From: Streptomyces griseosporeus
Lineage (GTDB): Bacteria; Actinomycetota; Actinomycetes; Streptomycetales; Streptomycetaceae
Direction: 5' to 3'
DNA: 64,000 bases
NCBI RefSeq assembly: GCF_014656055.1
Contig: NZ_BNBR01000003.1
Coordinates: 494,482 to 558,481, forward strand
Every line of letters starts with the position of its first letter. The first letter of the stretch is position 1. A program made the position numbers and the translations under genes. Shown here piece after piece: positions 15,508-23,739 of the stretch. The notes under the pieces are model-generated. The model was not told the origin of the DNA, searched no databases, and worked only from the letters and a program-made list of their open reading frames with translations.

Positions 15508-16731
15508 TCACGCCCGGGCAACGCCCTCCGCTCGAGCCGCGGCAGCCACCGCCGCCGTGACGGCAGGCGCGACGCGCTCGTCGAACGGGGAGGGGATGAC
15601 GTAGTCGGCCGCGAGATCGTCGCCGACCACGGACGCCAGCGCCTCAGCCGCCGCGATCTTCATGCCCTCGGTGATCCGAGTGGCCCGCACCTGAAGCGCC
15701 CCGGCGAAGATCCCCGGGAACGCCAGCACGTTGTTGATCTGGTTCGGGAAGTCCGACCGCCCGGTGGCCACGACCGCCGCGTACTTGTGCGCGACGTCGG
15801 GATGCACCTCGGGGTTCGGGTTGGCCATGGCGAACACGAACGCGCCCTCGGCCATCGACGCCACCGCGGCCTCCGCCACGGTCCCACCGGAGACCCCGAT
15901 GAAGACGTCGGCCCCGGCCAGCGCGTCCTCCAGCGACCCGGTCAGGCCGGCCTTGTTCGTGAAGGAGGCCAGCTCCCGCTTCACGTCCGTCAGATCGTCC
16001 CGCGACGCCGACACGATGCCCTTGCGGTCGGCCACCGCCACGTCCCCGATCCCGGCCTCGACCAGCATCTTCGCGATGGCGACACCGGCGGCGCCGGCCC
16101 CGGAGATGACGGCGCGGAGCTGCCCGATCTCCCGCCCGCTCAGCCGCGCCGCGTTCCGCAGGGCGGCCAGCGTCACGACCGCCGTACCGTGCTGGTCGTC
16201 GTGGAAGACGGGGATGTCCAGCCGCTCCTGGAGCTTGCGCTCGATCTCGAAGCAGCGGGGCGCCGAGATGTCCTCCAGGTTGACGCCGCCGAAGGAGGGA
16301 GCGAGCCGCACCACGGTCTCGACGATCTCGTCGGCGTCGGTGCAGGCCAGCGCGATCGGCACGGCGTCGACGCCGCCGAACTGCTTGAAGAGGATCGCCT
16401 TGCCCTCCATGACGGGGAGGGAGGCCTCGGGCCCGATGTCGCCGAGCCCCAGCACGGCCGTACCGTCGGTCACCACGGCGACGACGGACGACTTCCAGGT
16501 GTAGTCGTTGACGAGGTCCGGCTGTTCCGCGATCGCGGTGCACACGCGCGCGACGCCGGGGGTGTACGCGAGGGACAGGTCGTCCTTGTCCCGGACCGGC
16601 ACGGTGGCCTGCACGGCCATCTTGCCGCCACGGTGCAGGGCGAACACAGGATCGAAGGAATCGAGGGGCTCCGCACCGCCCTCCTGATCCGATTTGTGCT
16701 CGCTGCGAGAGTTGACGATCTCCGCTGCCAC
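15508..16731 (-). CDS. NAD(P)-dependent malic enzyme
   Basis: This 407-residue enzyme oxidatively decarboxylates malate to pyruvate and CO2 in the cytoplasm. It supplies NADPH and pyruvate, for example for lipid and antibiotic synthesis. Visible motifs are SLAYTPGVARVC near residue 56, VVTDGTAVLGLGDIGP (malate and cofactor site), FHDDQHGTAVV with the metal-binding Asp pair, and GAGAAGVAIAKML for the Rossmann fold. The length and text match the short bacterial malic enzymes, like the S. coelicolor NADP enzyme SCO5261. NADP versus NAD use is taken from that likeness, not from a diagnostic residue. GTG 16731, after AAGGAC, was chosen because the reading upstream of it is unconserved. Confidence 0.93.
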   Translation of the reverse strand: MAAEIVNSRSEHKSDQEGGAEPLDSFDPVFALHRGGKMAVQATVPVRDKDDLSLAYTPGVARVCTAIAEQPDLVNDYTWKSSVVAVVTDGTAVLGLGDIGPEASLPVMEGKAILFKQFGGVDAVPIALACTDADEIVETVVRLAPSFGGVNLEDISAPRCFEIERKLQERLDIPVFHDDQHGTAVVTLAALRNAARLSGREIGQLRAVISGAGAAGVAIAKMLVEAGIGDVAVADRKGIVSASRDDLTDVKRELASFTNKAGLTGSLEDALAGADVFIGVSGGTVAEAAVASMAEGAFVFAMANPNPEVHPDVAHKYAAVVATGRSDFPNQINNVLAFPGIFAGALQVRATRITEGMKIAAAEALASVVGDDLAADYVIPSPFDERVAPAVTAAVAAAARAEGVARA

Positions 16732-17312
16732 TTTGTCCTTACCCCTTAATTGTTCATGGTTTGAGGGTTTGTACCGCCCCTGGTGAGGGGCGGGCGGGCA
16801 CCGCGTGCGACCCGGTTTCGCGATGAGCACGGACCGCACACGACGGGCGCGCCGCACACGCGCCCTGAGCCCCGGATGAGGGGTGTAAAGAACCTTCTTA
16901 CCTGACGGAAGGGGCCGCCGACGAGTCCATAACGTGAAGGTCACACGTCAGCGCCATGACGTGAGATCACTCATGACCGATGATCCGGACAAGGTCTGGA
17001 CAGGATCACGACGACCACTCAAGTGATCGATCACCGGCCGCCGGCCCCGCCCGCACCCCCGGCCGAGCCGAAGATCTTCCGGCGGAATCCCCAGTTCACC
17101 GCAGAAGGTGCGCCGCGATGTACCGGAGTGGTGCGGTTCGGGTGAGGCCCGTTATCCGATTTTGACATTGCGAGTCACCTGAATGAACGAGTCCGAATGG
17201 CAAGATGCCGTAATCACACGAGGTCGCGACACCCGAAGGTGTGTGTTCTCGTCGACCCATCGGCACTGCCGAGACACCATCGGCACTCCACCCATCCGCC
17301 GGAGGAACCACC
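16732..17312. other. Long intergenic regulatory region between malic enzyme and ABC transporter
   Basis: The 581 bp between two divergent genes contain no convincing gene. Two dyads stand out: CACGTCA-N6-TGACGTG at 16944-16963 and the perfect 12-nt palindrome GTGATCGATCAC at 17023-17034. TTGACA at 17163-17168 could be a -35 element, but no good -10 follows. A short open frame in this stretch (16980-17165) lacks a ribosome site and family likeness. Confidence 0.55.
16944..16963. promoter_or_regulatory. Inverted repeat CACGTCA-N6-TGACGTG
   Basis: Perfect 7-bp arms lie about 215 bp upstream of the malic enzyme start and 350 bp upstream of the ABC binding-protein gene. The spacing suits a dimeric regulator. 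No protein is assigned. Confidence 0.45.
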
Positions 17313-18275
17313 ATGACCGCAAGCTCCACCCGTCGTACGACCGCAGCGCGCTCCCGGCTGGCAGCGGTCGGCTCGATCGCGGTCGCAGGCGCTCTGCTTC
17401 TCACCGGCTGCGGTGACCAGACGGACAACGGCAGCGACAGCGGCTCGGACACCTCCTCGTCCACCGCCCCCCTGGCCTCCAAGCTCCCCGCGGACATCCG
17501 CAAGGCCGGCGTCATCAAGGTGGGCTCGGACATCGCGTACCCGCCGGTCGAGTTCATGCAGAGCGGCAAGGCCACCGGCATCGACCCGGACATCGCGGAG
17601 GCCCTCGGCAAGCAGCTCGGTGTGAAGTTCGACTTCCAGAACGGCAAGTTCGACCAGCTCATCGTCGGTCTGCAGTCGAACCGGTTCAACGTGATCATGT
17701 CGGCGATGAACGACACCAAGGACCGCCAGCAGGGCATCGACTCCGACACCGGCAAGACGGTCGGCAAGGGCATCGACTTCGTCGACTACTTCACCGCGGG
17801 CACCTCGATCCTCGTCCAGAAGGGCAACCCGAAGGGCATCAAGACCCTCGACGACCTGTGCGGCAAGGTGGTCGCCCTGCAGAAGGGCACCACGTCCGAG
17901 GGCATCGCCAAGGCGCAGAGCGACAAGTGCAAGAAGGACGGCAAGAAGGCCATCGAGCTGCAGACCTTCGACACCGACCCCGAGGCGCTGCTCCGCCTGA
18001 AGCAGGGCGCGTCGGTCGCCGACCTGAACGACTTCCCGGTCGCGGCGTACAACGCCAAGACCTCCGGCGGCGGCAAGGACTTCGAGGTCGTCGGCGAGCA
18101 GATCGAGGCGGGCCCGTACGGCATCGGCGTCAGCAAGGAGAGCACCCAGCTGCGCGACGCCCTCAAGGCGGCCCTGGACGCGATCATCAAGAACGGCGAG
18201 TACCAGAAGATCCTGGAGAAGTGGAACGTCACGGACGGCGGCGTCACCGAGGCGAAGATCAACGGCGGCTCCTGA
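17313..18275 (+). CDS. Amino-acid ABC transporter, substrate-binding lipoprotein
   Basis: This 320-residue family 3 solute-binding protein has a twin-basic N-terminus, a hydrophobic signal and lipobox LLTGC (Cys33). It is therefore lipid-anchored outside the membrane. A Ser/Thr/Gly/Asp-rich linker precedes the binding fold (IKVGSDIAYPPVEFM, FDQLIVGLQSNRFNVIMSAM, DPEALLRLKQG). ATG 17313 follows GGAGGAACC. It is the first of three genes for a polar amino-acid importer, followed by permease and ATPase. The specific amino acid is not shown by the sequence. Confidence 0.92.
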   Translation: MTASSTRRTTAARSRLAAVGSIAVAGALLLTGCGDQTDNGSDSGSDTSSSTAPLASKLPADIRKAGVIKVGSDIAYPPVEFMQSGKATGIDPDIAEALGKQLGVKFDFQNGKFDQLIVGLQSNRFNVIMSAMNDTKDRQQGIDSDTGKTVGKGIDFVDYFTAGTSILVQKGNPKGIKTLDDLCGKVVALQKGTTSEGIAKAQSDKCKKDGKKAIELQTFDTDPEALLRLKQGASVADLNDFPVAAYNAKTSGGGKDFEVVGEQIEAGPYGIGVSKESTQLRDALKAALDAIIKNGEYQKILEKWNVTDGGVTEAKINGGS

Positions 18276-18307
18276 CCTGCCTGACGCGTCACTGAAAGGC
18301 AGTCACC

Positions 18308-19234
18308 GTGACTGACACTCTCGACAAGGCCCCGGCGTCGGTGCCGCCGGAGCAGATCAAGGCCATCCCGGTCCGCCACTACGGCCGCTGGGTGGCCGGC
18401 GCCCTGGTCATCGCGATCCTCGTGCTGATCGGGATCGCGTTCTCCAACGCCAACATCAACTACAGCATCATCCCGGACTACCTCACGGACAAAACGATCC
18501 TGTCCGGCGCCTGGCACACGCTGTACATCTCCGTGCTGGCCATGGTGCTGGGTCTCGTCCTGGGCGTGATCCTCGCCGTGATGCGAATGTCGTCGAACCC
18601 CGTCACCAGCACGGTGGCCTGGTTCTACGTCTGGTTCTTCCGCGGCACCCCGGTCCTGGTCCAGCTGCTGCTCTGGTACAACATCTCGCTCGTGTTCCCC
18701 ATCCTCAACCTGGGGTTCTACAAGGACGAGATGAACCAGGTGATGACGCCGTTCCTGGCGGCGCTGCTGGGTCTCGGCCTCAACGAGGCCGCGTACATGT
18801 CGGAGATCGTGCGCGCGGGCATCCAGTCGGTCGACGAGGGCCAGACCGAGGCCTCGCACGCGCTCGGCATGACGCAGGGCCAGACGCTGCGCCGGGTGAT
18901 CCTCCCGCAGGCGATGCGCGTCATCGTGCCGCCGACCGGCAACGAGTACATCAACATGCTCAAGACCTCGTCGCTGGCGTACGCCGTGCAGTTCAACGAA
19001 CTGATCAAGCGGGCCACGGACGTCTCCAGCACCTCGCTGGCGGTCGTGGAGATGTACTTCGTCGCGTCGATCTGGTACCTGATCCTGACCAGCGTCTTCA
19101 GCGTCGGCCAGTACTACCTGGAGCGCCGTTACGCCCGTGGCTCCTCGCGCAACCTGCCGCCGACGCCGCTGCAGCGCCTGCGCAGGAACCTCCGCGCGTT
19201 CGGTTCCTTCCGCCGCCCGGAGGTGGCCCGATGA
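18308..19234 (+). CDS. Amino-acid ABC transporter, permease
   Basis: This 308-residue membrane protein has five or more hydrophobic segments. The HisMQ-type signature is visible as GAWHTLYISVLAMVLG and as the EAA loop EASHALGMTQGQTLRRVILPQAMRVIVPPTGNEYI, which contacts the ATPase. A first membrane helix (WVAGALVIAILVLIGIAF) precedes the domain, as in permeases with an N-terminal extension. The start is GTG 18308 after GAAAGG. Only one permease gene is present, so it probably works as a homodimer. Its last codons overlap the ATPase ATG by 4 nt. Confidence 0.92.
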   Translation: MTDTLDKAPASVPPEQIKAIPVRHYGRWVAGALVIAILVLIGIAFSNANINYSIIPDYLTDKTILSGAWHTLYISVLAMVLGLVLGVILAVMRMSSNPVTSTVAWFYVWFFRGTPVLVQLLLWYNISLVFPILNLGFYKDEMNQVMTPFLAALLGLGLNEAAYMSEIVRAGIQSVDEGQTEASHALGMTQGQTLRRVILPQAMRVIVPPTGNEYINMLKTSSLAYAVQFNELIKRATDVSSTSLAVVEMYFVASIWYLILTSVFSVGQYYLERRYARGSSRNLPPTPLQRLRRNLRAFGSFRRPEVAR

Positions 19235-20031
19235 CCGACCTCGTCAAGGACATGGCCAAGAGCGCCGGCGGCCACCCGATGGTCCGCGCCGAGGGCGTGC
19301 ACAAGTCCTTCGGGCTGGCGCACATCCTCAAGGGCATCGACCTGGAGGTGAACCCGCGTGAGGTGTTCTGCCTGATCGGCCCGTCCGGTTCCGGCAAGTC
19401 CACCTTCCTGCGGTGCATCAACCACCTGGAGAAGATCAGCGCCGGCCGGCTGTGGGTCGACGGCGACCTGGTCGGCTACCGGCAGAAGGGCGACAAGCTC
19501 TACGAGCTGAAGGAGAAGGAGGTCGCGGCGCAGCGGCGGGACATCGGCATGGTGTTCCAGCGCTTCAACCTCTTCCCGCACATGACGGCTCTGGAGAACG
19601 TCATGGAGGCCCCGGTCCAGGTCAAGCGCGAGTCGAAGGCCGTGGCACGGGAGCGCGCGCAGCGCCTGCTGGACCGGGTGGGCCTCGGCGACCGCAAGGG
19701 CCACTACCCGGCGCAGCTCTCCGGCGGCCAGCAGCAGCGCGTCGCGATCGCGCGGGCGCTGGCGATGGAGCCGAAGCTGATGCTCTTCGACGAGCCGACC
19801 TCGGCCCTCGACCCGGAGCTGGTCGGTGAGGTCCTGGACGTCATGCGCGACCTCGCCGAGTCCGGCATGACGATGATCGTCGTGACGCACGAGATGGGCT
19901 TCGCCCGCGAGGTCGGCGACAGCCTGGTCTTCATGGACGGCGGCGTGGTGGTCGAGGCCGGCCACCCGCGCGAGGTGCTGACCAACCCGCAGCACGAGCG
20001 CACGAAGTCCTTCCTGTCGAAGGTCCTCTGA
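19231..20031 (+). CDS. Amino-acid ABC transporter, ATP-binding protein
   Basis: This 266-residue ABC ATPase of the polar amino-acid class has Walker A GPSGSGKST (near residue 50), Q-loop VFQRFNLFPHMT, signature LSGGQQQR, Walker B LMLFDEPTSALD and the switch His in VVTHEMGF. It powers uptake through the permease upstream. The start overlaps the permease stop (ATGA). A GC-rich hairpin follows the operon. Confidence 0.94.
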   Translation: MTDLVKDMAKSAGGHPMVRAEGVHKSFGLAHILKGIDLEVNPREVFCLIGPSGSGKSTFLRCINHLEKISAGRLWVDGDLVGYRQKGDKLYELKEKEVAAQRRDIGMVFQRFNLFPHMTALENVMEAPVQVKRESKAVARERAQRLLDRVGLGDRKGHYPAQLSGGQQQRVAIARALAMEPKLMLFDEPTSALDPELVGEVLDVMRDLAESGMTMIVVTHEMGFAREVGDSLVFMDGGVVVEAGHPREVLTNPQHERTKSFLSKVL

Positions 20032-20047
20032 GCAGACGCACACCGTC

Positions 20048-20085
20048 AGCGGGGCCGCCCCGGGGAAACCCGGAGCGGCCCCGCT
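20048..20085 (+). terminator. GC-rich terminator hairpin after the ABC operon
   Basis: AGCGGGGCCGC (20048-20058) pairs with GCGGCCCCGCT (20075-20085), with further pairing of CCCGGG inside. It lies 17 nt past the ATPase stop. No T run follows, which is common for Streptomyces terminators. Confidence 0.65.
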
Positions 20086-20111
20086 GCCGTCCGGTCGCTA
20101 ACCTCACCCCG

Positions 20112-21788
20112 GTGACCACCACCCCCGCACCCCCGAACACCCACAAGCCGCACGGCAGTTCGCCGGAGGGCGGGCTGCTGAGGTCCTCCGCCCTCATGGC
20201 CGCCGGGACCGTCGTCTCCCGGATCACGGGGTTCCTGCGCACCCTCGTGATGGCCACGGCCATCGGGGTCGGCACGCTCAACGACACCTACCAGGTCGCC
20301 AACACCCTGCCGACGATGATCTACGTCCTGGTCGGCGGCGGCGCGCTGAACTCGGTGTTCGTGCCGCAGCTGGTGCGGGCGATGAAGGAGGACCCGGACG
20401 GCGGCGAGGCCTACGCCAACCGGCTGCTGACGCTGGTGGCGGTGCTGATGGCGGCCGTCACGGGCGTCTGTGTGCTGGGCGCGCCGCTGCTGGTGCACGC
20501 GATGTCGCCGTCGATCGCCGCCGACCCCCACCAGCAGCGGGTGGCGGTGGCGTTCGCGCGCTACTGCCTGCCGACGATGTTCTTCATGGGTGTCCATGTG
20601 GTGCTCGGGCAGATCCTCAACGCCCGCGGCCGGTTCGGCGCGATGATGTGGACGCCGGTCCTGAACAACCTGGTGGTCATCGCGTCGTTCGGCGCCTTCG
20701 TCTGGGTGTTCGGCCCGTTCACGCGGTCCCACGTCGACCCCGCCGGCGTCACCCCCGAGGGCGTCCGGCTGCTCGGTATCGGCACGCTGCTCGGCCTCAC
20801 CGTGCAAGCGCTCGCGATGGTGCCGTATCTGCGCGCGGCGGGCTTCCGGATCCGGCCGCGGCTGGACTGGCGCGGCCACGGGCTGGGCCGGGCGGCCCGG
20901 CTGGCCAAGTGGACCTTCCTGTTCGTGCTGGCCAACCAGGCCGGCATGGTCGTCGTCACCCAGCTCGCCACCTGGGCGGGCTCGGCGGCCGAGCGGCAGG
21001 GGCACACGGGCACGGGCATCACCGCGTACAACTACGCCCTGCTGCTGTGGCAGATGCCCCAGGCGATCGTGACGGTGTCGGTGATGACGGCGGTCCTTCC
21101 GCGGATCTCCCGGGCGGCGCAGGACGGGGACCTGGCCGCGGTCCGCGCCGATCTGTCCTCGGGGCTGCGCACGTCCGCGGTGGTCGTGGTGCCCTGCGCC
21201 TTCGCCTTCCTCGCGCTGGGCCTGCCGCTGGCGACGCTGCTGTACTCCGGCACGGGCCAGGAGGGCGCCCGAGGCGTCGGCTACGTGCTGATGGCCTTCG
21301 GGCTCGGTCTGATCCCGTACTCGGCGCAGTACGTGGTGCTGCGCGGCTTCTACGCCTTCGAGGACACCCGGACGCCGTTCACCAACACGGTCGTCGTCGC
21401 GGCGGTGAACGCGCTCGCCTCGGCGGCCTGCTTCTGGTTGCTGCCCGCCCGCTGGGCGGTGGCCGGGATGGCCGCGTCGTACGGCCTGGCGTTCGCGGTC
21501 GGTGTCGGGGTGGCCTGGCGGCGGCTGCGCGGGCGGCTCGGCGGCGATCTGGACGGGGCCCGGGTCCGCCGCACATACGCCGCCCTGTGCACGGCGTCGG
21601 CGGTCGCGGCGGTGGCCGGCGGGGCGGTCGGGGCGGGGCTGCTGGGGTGGCTCGGCAGCGGGGTGCCGGGGTCGCTCGCGGCGCTGGCCGCGGGCGGGGC
21701 CGTCTTCGTCGGTGTGTTCGTCGCCGTGGCCCGGGCGCTGCGGGTGGCGGAGCTGCGGGCGGTCACCGGGCTGCTCCGCCGTCGCTGA
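20112..21788 (+). CDS. MurJ/MviN-type polytopic flippase (MOP superfamily)
   Basis: This 558-residue membrane protein has about 14 predicted hydrophobic helices. The N-terminal LMAAGTVVSRITGFLRTLVMATAIG and GGALNSVFVPQLVRA are the hallmark MurJ/MviN segments, including the Arg residues of the central cavity. MurJ flips lipid II for peptidoglycan synthesis. Streptomyces carry several MviN-like proteins, and another copy near the origin is usually taken as the essential one. This protein may therefore be a paralogue rather than the housekeeping flippase. GTG 20112 is the start, with a disordered Pro-rich N-terminus of about 20 residues. Confidence 0.85.
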   Translation: MTTTPAPPNTHKPHGSSPEGGLLRSSALMAAGTVVSRITGFLRTLVMATAIGVGTLNDTYQVANTLPTMIYVLVGGGALNSVFVPQLVRAMKEDPDGGEAYANRLLTLVAVLMAAVTGVCVLGAPLLVHAMSPSIAADPHQQRVAVAFARYCLPTMFFMGVHVVLGQILNARGRFGAMMWTPVLNNLVVIASFGAFVWVFGPFTRSHVDPAGVTPEGVRLLGIGTLLGLTVQALAMVPYLRAAGFRIRPRLDWRGHGLGRAARLAKWTFLFVLANQAGMVVVTQLATWAGSAAERQGHTGTGITAYNYALLLWQMPQAIVTVSVMTAVLPRISRAAQDGDLAAVRADLSSGLRTSAVVVVPCAFAFLALGLPLATLLYSGTGQEGARGVGYVLMAFGLGLIPYSAQYVVLRGFYAFEDTRTPFTNTVVVAAVNALASAACFWLLPARWAVAGMAASYGLAFAVGVGVAWRRLRGRLGGDLDGARVRRTYAALCTASAVAAVAGGAVGAGLLGWLGSGVPGSLAALAAGGAVFVGVFVAVARALRVAELRAVTGLLRRR

Positions 21789-21813
21789 CGTGCGCCGAGT
21801 CGCGGGCCGGTGG

Positions 21814-21972
21814 CTACCTGAGCGCCGGCAGCAGGGTGTCCGAGGGCGAGGTCCACACGTCCGGGTCGGTGAGATCGGCCTCGACGAAGCCGACGCGGTC
21901 GTCGCCGGCGATGGTGAGCAGGGCGGGGTCGAGGTCGAGGACGCGCGGTTCGGAACCGACGAAGGCCCCCCG
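21814..21972 (-). pseudogene. Unrecognised gene remnant, about 52 codons
   Basis: Between the flippase and the CGNR gene the minus strand keeps an open frame that reads like coding text (GAFVGSEPRVLDLDPALL, then VGFVEADLTDPDVW and a normal stop TAG at 21814-21816). It has no start and is cut off at its 5' side by TGA (21973-21975). Codon third positions are GC-rich as in real genes. It looks like the C-terminal end of a longer decayed gene. The family is not recognised; a methyltransferase-like or NTP-binding origin is only a guess. Confidence 0.4.
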
Positions 21973-22062
21973 TCACAGCTCACACGTAATACCCTTTAGG
22001 TACGACCGGCTGTTACCGACCGCACGCACGACGACGATAGCGCGCGCCCGTAAGGACTACAA

Positions 22063-22692
22063 GTGGAACTGGCCTATTACTCGGACTACGCCGTACGGCT
22101 CGTGAACAGCGAGGAACCGGCCCGGGGCACGGACACCCTGACCTCGGTCGAGGCCGTCCGCGAGCTGTTCGGCGCCAACGCCTCGGCGGCCCGCCGCGCC
22201 ACCGACGCGGACGTGACCCGGTTCCGCTCGGTACGGGCCCGGCTGCGCGCGGTGTTCCAGGCCGCCGACGAAGGCGACGAGACCCGCGCGGTGGACCTGC
22301 TCAACGCCCTGCTGCTGGAGTTCCCGGTCAGCCCCCAGATCTCCGGGCACGACCACCGGGACGACGACGGCCGCCCCCTGTGGCACATGCACCTGGCCGA
22401 CCACCCGTCGAACGCGACCGCGGGCTACGCGGCCATCGCGGCGATGGGCCTCGCCTTCCACCTCACCGAGTACGGCGTGGACCGGCTCGGCCTGTGCGAG
22501 GCGACGCCGTGCCGCAACGCCTACCTCGACACCTCCACCAACCGCTCCCGGCGCTACTGCTCCGACCGCTGCGCCACCCGCGCCAACGTGGCCGCCTACC
22601 GCGCCCGCAAGCGCCTGGAGGCCGACCGGTCGGCGAAGACGGGCCTGGCCGCGGAGAGCGCCCAGCGCAGCACGGCCAGCGGGGAGCGCTGA
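22063..22692 (+). CDS. CGNR zinc-finger / ABATE domain protein
   Basis: This 209-residue protein begins MELAYYSDYAVRLVNSEEP. The N-terminal ABATE-like domain ends with GLAFHLTEYGVDRLGLCEATPC. It continues into the C-terminal CGNR zinc finger (C-x4-C near residue 147, then RRYCSDRCATRANVAAYRARKR). Such proteins are likely stress-linked transcription regulators. GTG 22063 follows AAGGA. The last 97 nt overlap the 3' end of the convergent sodX gene, so the two transcripts are complementary there. Confidence 0.88.
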   Translation: MELAYYSDYAVRLVNSEEPARGTDTLTSVEAVRELFGANASAARRATDADVTRFRSVRARLRAVFQAADEGDETRAVDLLNALLLEFPVSPQISGHDHRDDDGRPLWHMHLADHPSNATAGYAAIAAMGLAFHLTEYGVDRLGLCEATPCRNAYLDTSTNRSRRYCSDRCATRANVAAYRARKRLEADRSAKTGLAAESAQRSTASGER

Positions 22693-23030
22693 CCGGGCCG
22701 GGCCGGCCGGTAGCGGAACAGGACCCGGCCGAGGACCAGTTCCTCGGGTACGACGCCGTAGTCGGTGCTGTCGCCGCCGGCCCAGGCGTTGTCGCCCAGC
22801 ACCCACCAGCCGCCCTCGCGCAGCTCGACGGCCCGCTTGACGACGAGCAGGTCCTGCTGGAAGGGGTGGCGCAGGACGATGACGTCGCCGGGCCTGATCC
22901 GGGCGCCGTACCGCACCAGCAGCCGGTCGCCGTGGTACAGCGTGGGCACCATCGACGGCCCCGTCACCTCGGCCGGCCCGAAGGGCAGTACGGCCCTGCC
23001 CCGCTCGGTCTCCTGCGACAGCTCCGGCAT
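22596..23030 (-). CDS. sodX: Nickel-type superoxide dismutase maturation protease (signal peptidase S26-like)
   Basis: This 144-residue S26-family protease begins MPELSQETERGRAVLP. It shows the catalytic Ser motif TGPSMVPTLYHGDRLLV (about residues 24-40) and the Lys motif DVIVLRHP...LLVVKRAVEL, plus the late GDNAWAGGDSTDYG motif. It lacks a membrane anchor and is cytoplasmic, as expected for SodX. It removes the SodN propeptide so that His1 can bind nickel. The ATG start at 23030 has GGGGAGG upstream. The gene is divergent from sodN (start 23176), with 145 bp between. Its 3' end runs into the CGNR gene. Confidence 0.9.
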   Translation of the reverse strand: MPELSQETERGRAVLPFGPAEVTGPSMVPTLYHGDRLLVRYGARIRPGDVIVLRHPFQQDLLVVKRAVELREGGWWVLGDNAWAGGDSTDYGVVPEELVLGRVLFRYRPARPGQRSPLAVLRWALSAARPVFADRSASRRLRAR

Positions 23031-23175
23031 CCCCGGCACCTCCCCGGTCCGTTCCTCCACCAGTCTCAGTCTGACCCTGGACTTTTGTCCTAAGCCCATG
23101 GGGGCACTCGCGAAAACCCGTCCCGCAGGGAGTAATGTCCCACCTGAGAAGACGATCACGAGGAAGGAATGCTCC

Positions 23176-23571
23176 ATGCTTTCCCGCCTGTTTGCCCCCA
23201 AGGTCAAGGTCAGCGCGCACTGCGACCTGCCCTGCGGTGTGTACGACCCGGCCCAGGCCCGCATCGAGGCGGAGTCGGTGAAGGCCGTCCAGGAGAAGAT
23301 GGCCGCCAACGACGACCCGCACTTCCAGGCTCGTGCCACGGTCATCAAGGAGCAGCGCGCCGAGCTGGCGAAGCACCACGTCTCCGTGCTCTGGAGCGAC
23401 TACTTCAAGGCCCCGCACTTCGAGAAGTACCCGCAGCTGCACCAGCTGGTCAACGACACCCTGAAGGCCCTGTCGGCCGCCAAGGCCTCCACGGACCCCA
23501 AGACGGGTGAGAAGGCCCTGGAGCTCATCGCCGAGATCGACAAGATCTTCTGGGAGACCAAGAAGGCCTGA
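23176..23571 (+). CDS. sodN: Nickel superoxide dismutase precursor
   Basis: This 131-residue precursor has a 14-residue propeptide (MLSRLFAPKVKVSA) followed by mature HCDLPCGVYDP. In the mature form His1, Cys2 and Cys6 are the nickel hook ligands, and Asp3 and Tyr9 are second-shell residues. The enzyme disproportionates superoxide in the cytoplasm as a hexamer. Cleavage before His15 needs SodX, encoded divergently next door. ATG 23176 has AGGAAGG upstream. In Streptomyces, nickel raises sodN expression and lowers sodF. A strong terminator lies 55 nt after the stop. Confidence 0.97.
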   Translation: MLSRLFAPKVKVSAHCDLPCGVYDPAQARIEAESVKAVQEKMAANDDPHFQARATVIKEQRAELAKHHVSVLWSDYFKAPHFEKYPQLHQLVNDTLKALSAAKASTDPKTGEKALELIAEIDKIFWETKKA

Positions 23572-23667
23572 CCTTCGCTCCCACGGCCCGACCTGCGATC
23601 GGTGCACCATCGCGAGTCGACCGGACGGAAAAGGGGCCCCGCCGCAACCCGGCGGGGCCCCTTTTCC
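23572..23667 (+). ncRNA. Candidate s-SodF small RNA in the sodN 3' untranslated region
   Basis: In S. coelicolor a stable RNA of about 90 nt is cut from the 3'UTR of sodN mRNA and blocks sodF expression by pairing to its 5' end. Here the 3'UTR from the stop to the end of the terminator is 96 nt. Its first part contains CCTTCGCTCCCACGG, which could pair with a GGGAGCGAAGG-like ribosome site. The sodF gene is not in the window, so the pairing cannot be checked. The call rests on position, length and known biology of the family. Confidence 0.45.
23627..23667 (+). terminator. Strong terminator after sodN
   Basis: An 18-bp perfect stem (23627-23644 with 23650-23667) with a 5-nt loop ends in CCCCTTTTCC. 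The flanking A/T runs make it usable on both strands. A partial copy of its right half follows at 23678-23702. Confidence 0.88.
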
Positions 23668-23739
23668 ATGCCCGGGCGCAACCCGGCGGGCCCCCTTTTC
23701 CGCGCCCGGCCACCCGCGCACGGCCCCTACAGTGACCCC

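Noticed and set aside
16980..17165. 61-codon frame upstream of the ABC binding protein
   Set aside because: No ribosome site, basic random composition, and it lies within a likely promoter region.
17163..17168. TTGACA as a -35 box for the ABC operon
   Set aside because: No acceptable -10 at 16-18 nt spacing, so no promoter is called.
20046..21983. 645-codon minus frame opposite the MurJ-like gene
   Set aside because: His/Arg/Pro-rich shadow. The plus strand has 14 membrane helices and MurJ motifs.
22765..23571. Longer sodN frame starting upstream at 22765
   Set aside because: The extra residues overlap sodX and are unconserved. ATG 23176 gives the known 14-residue propeptide and has a good ribosome site.
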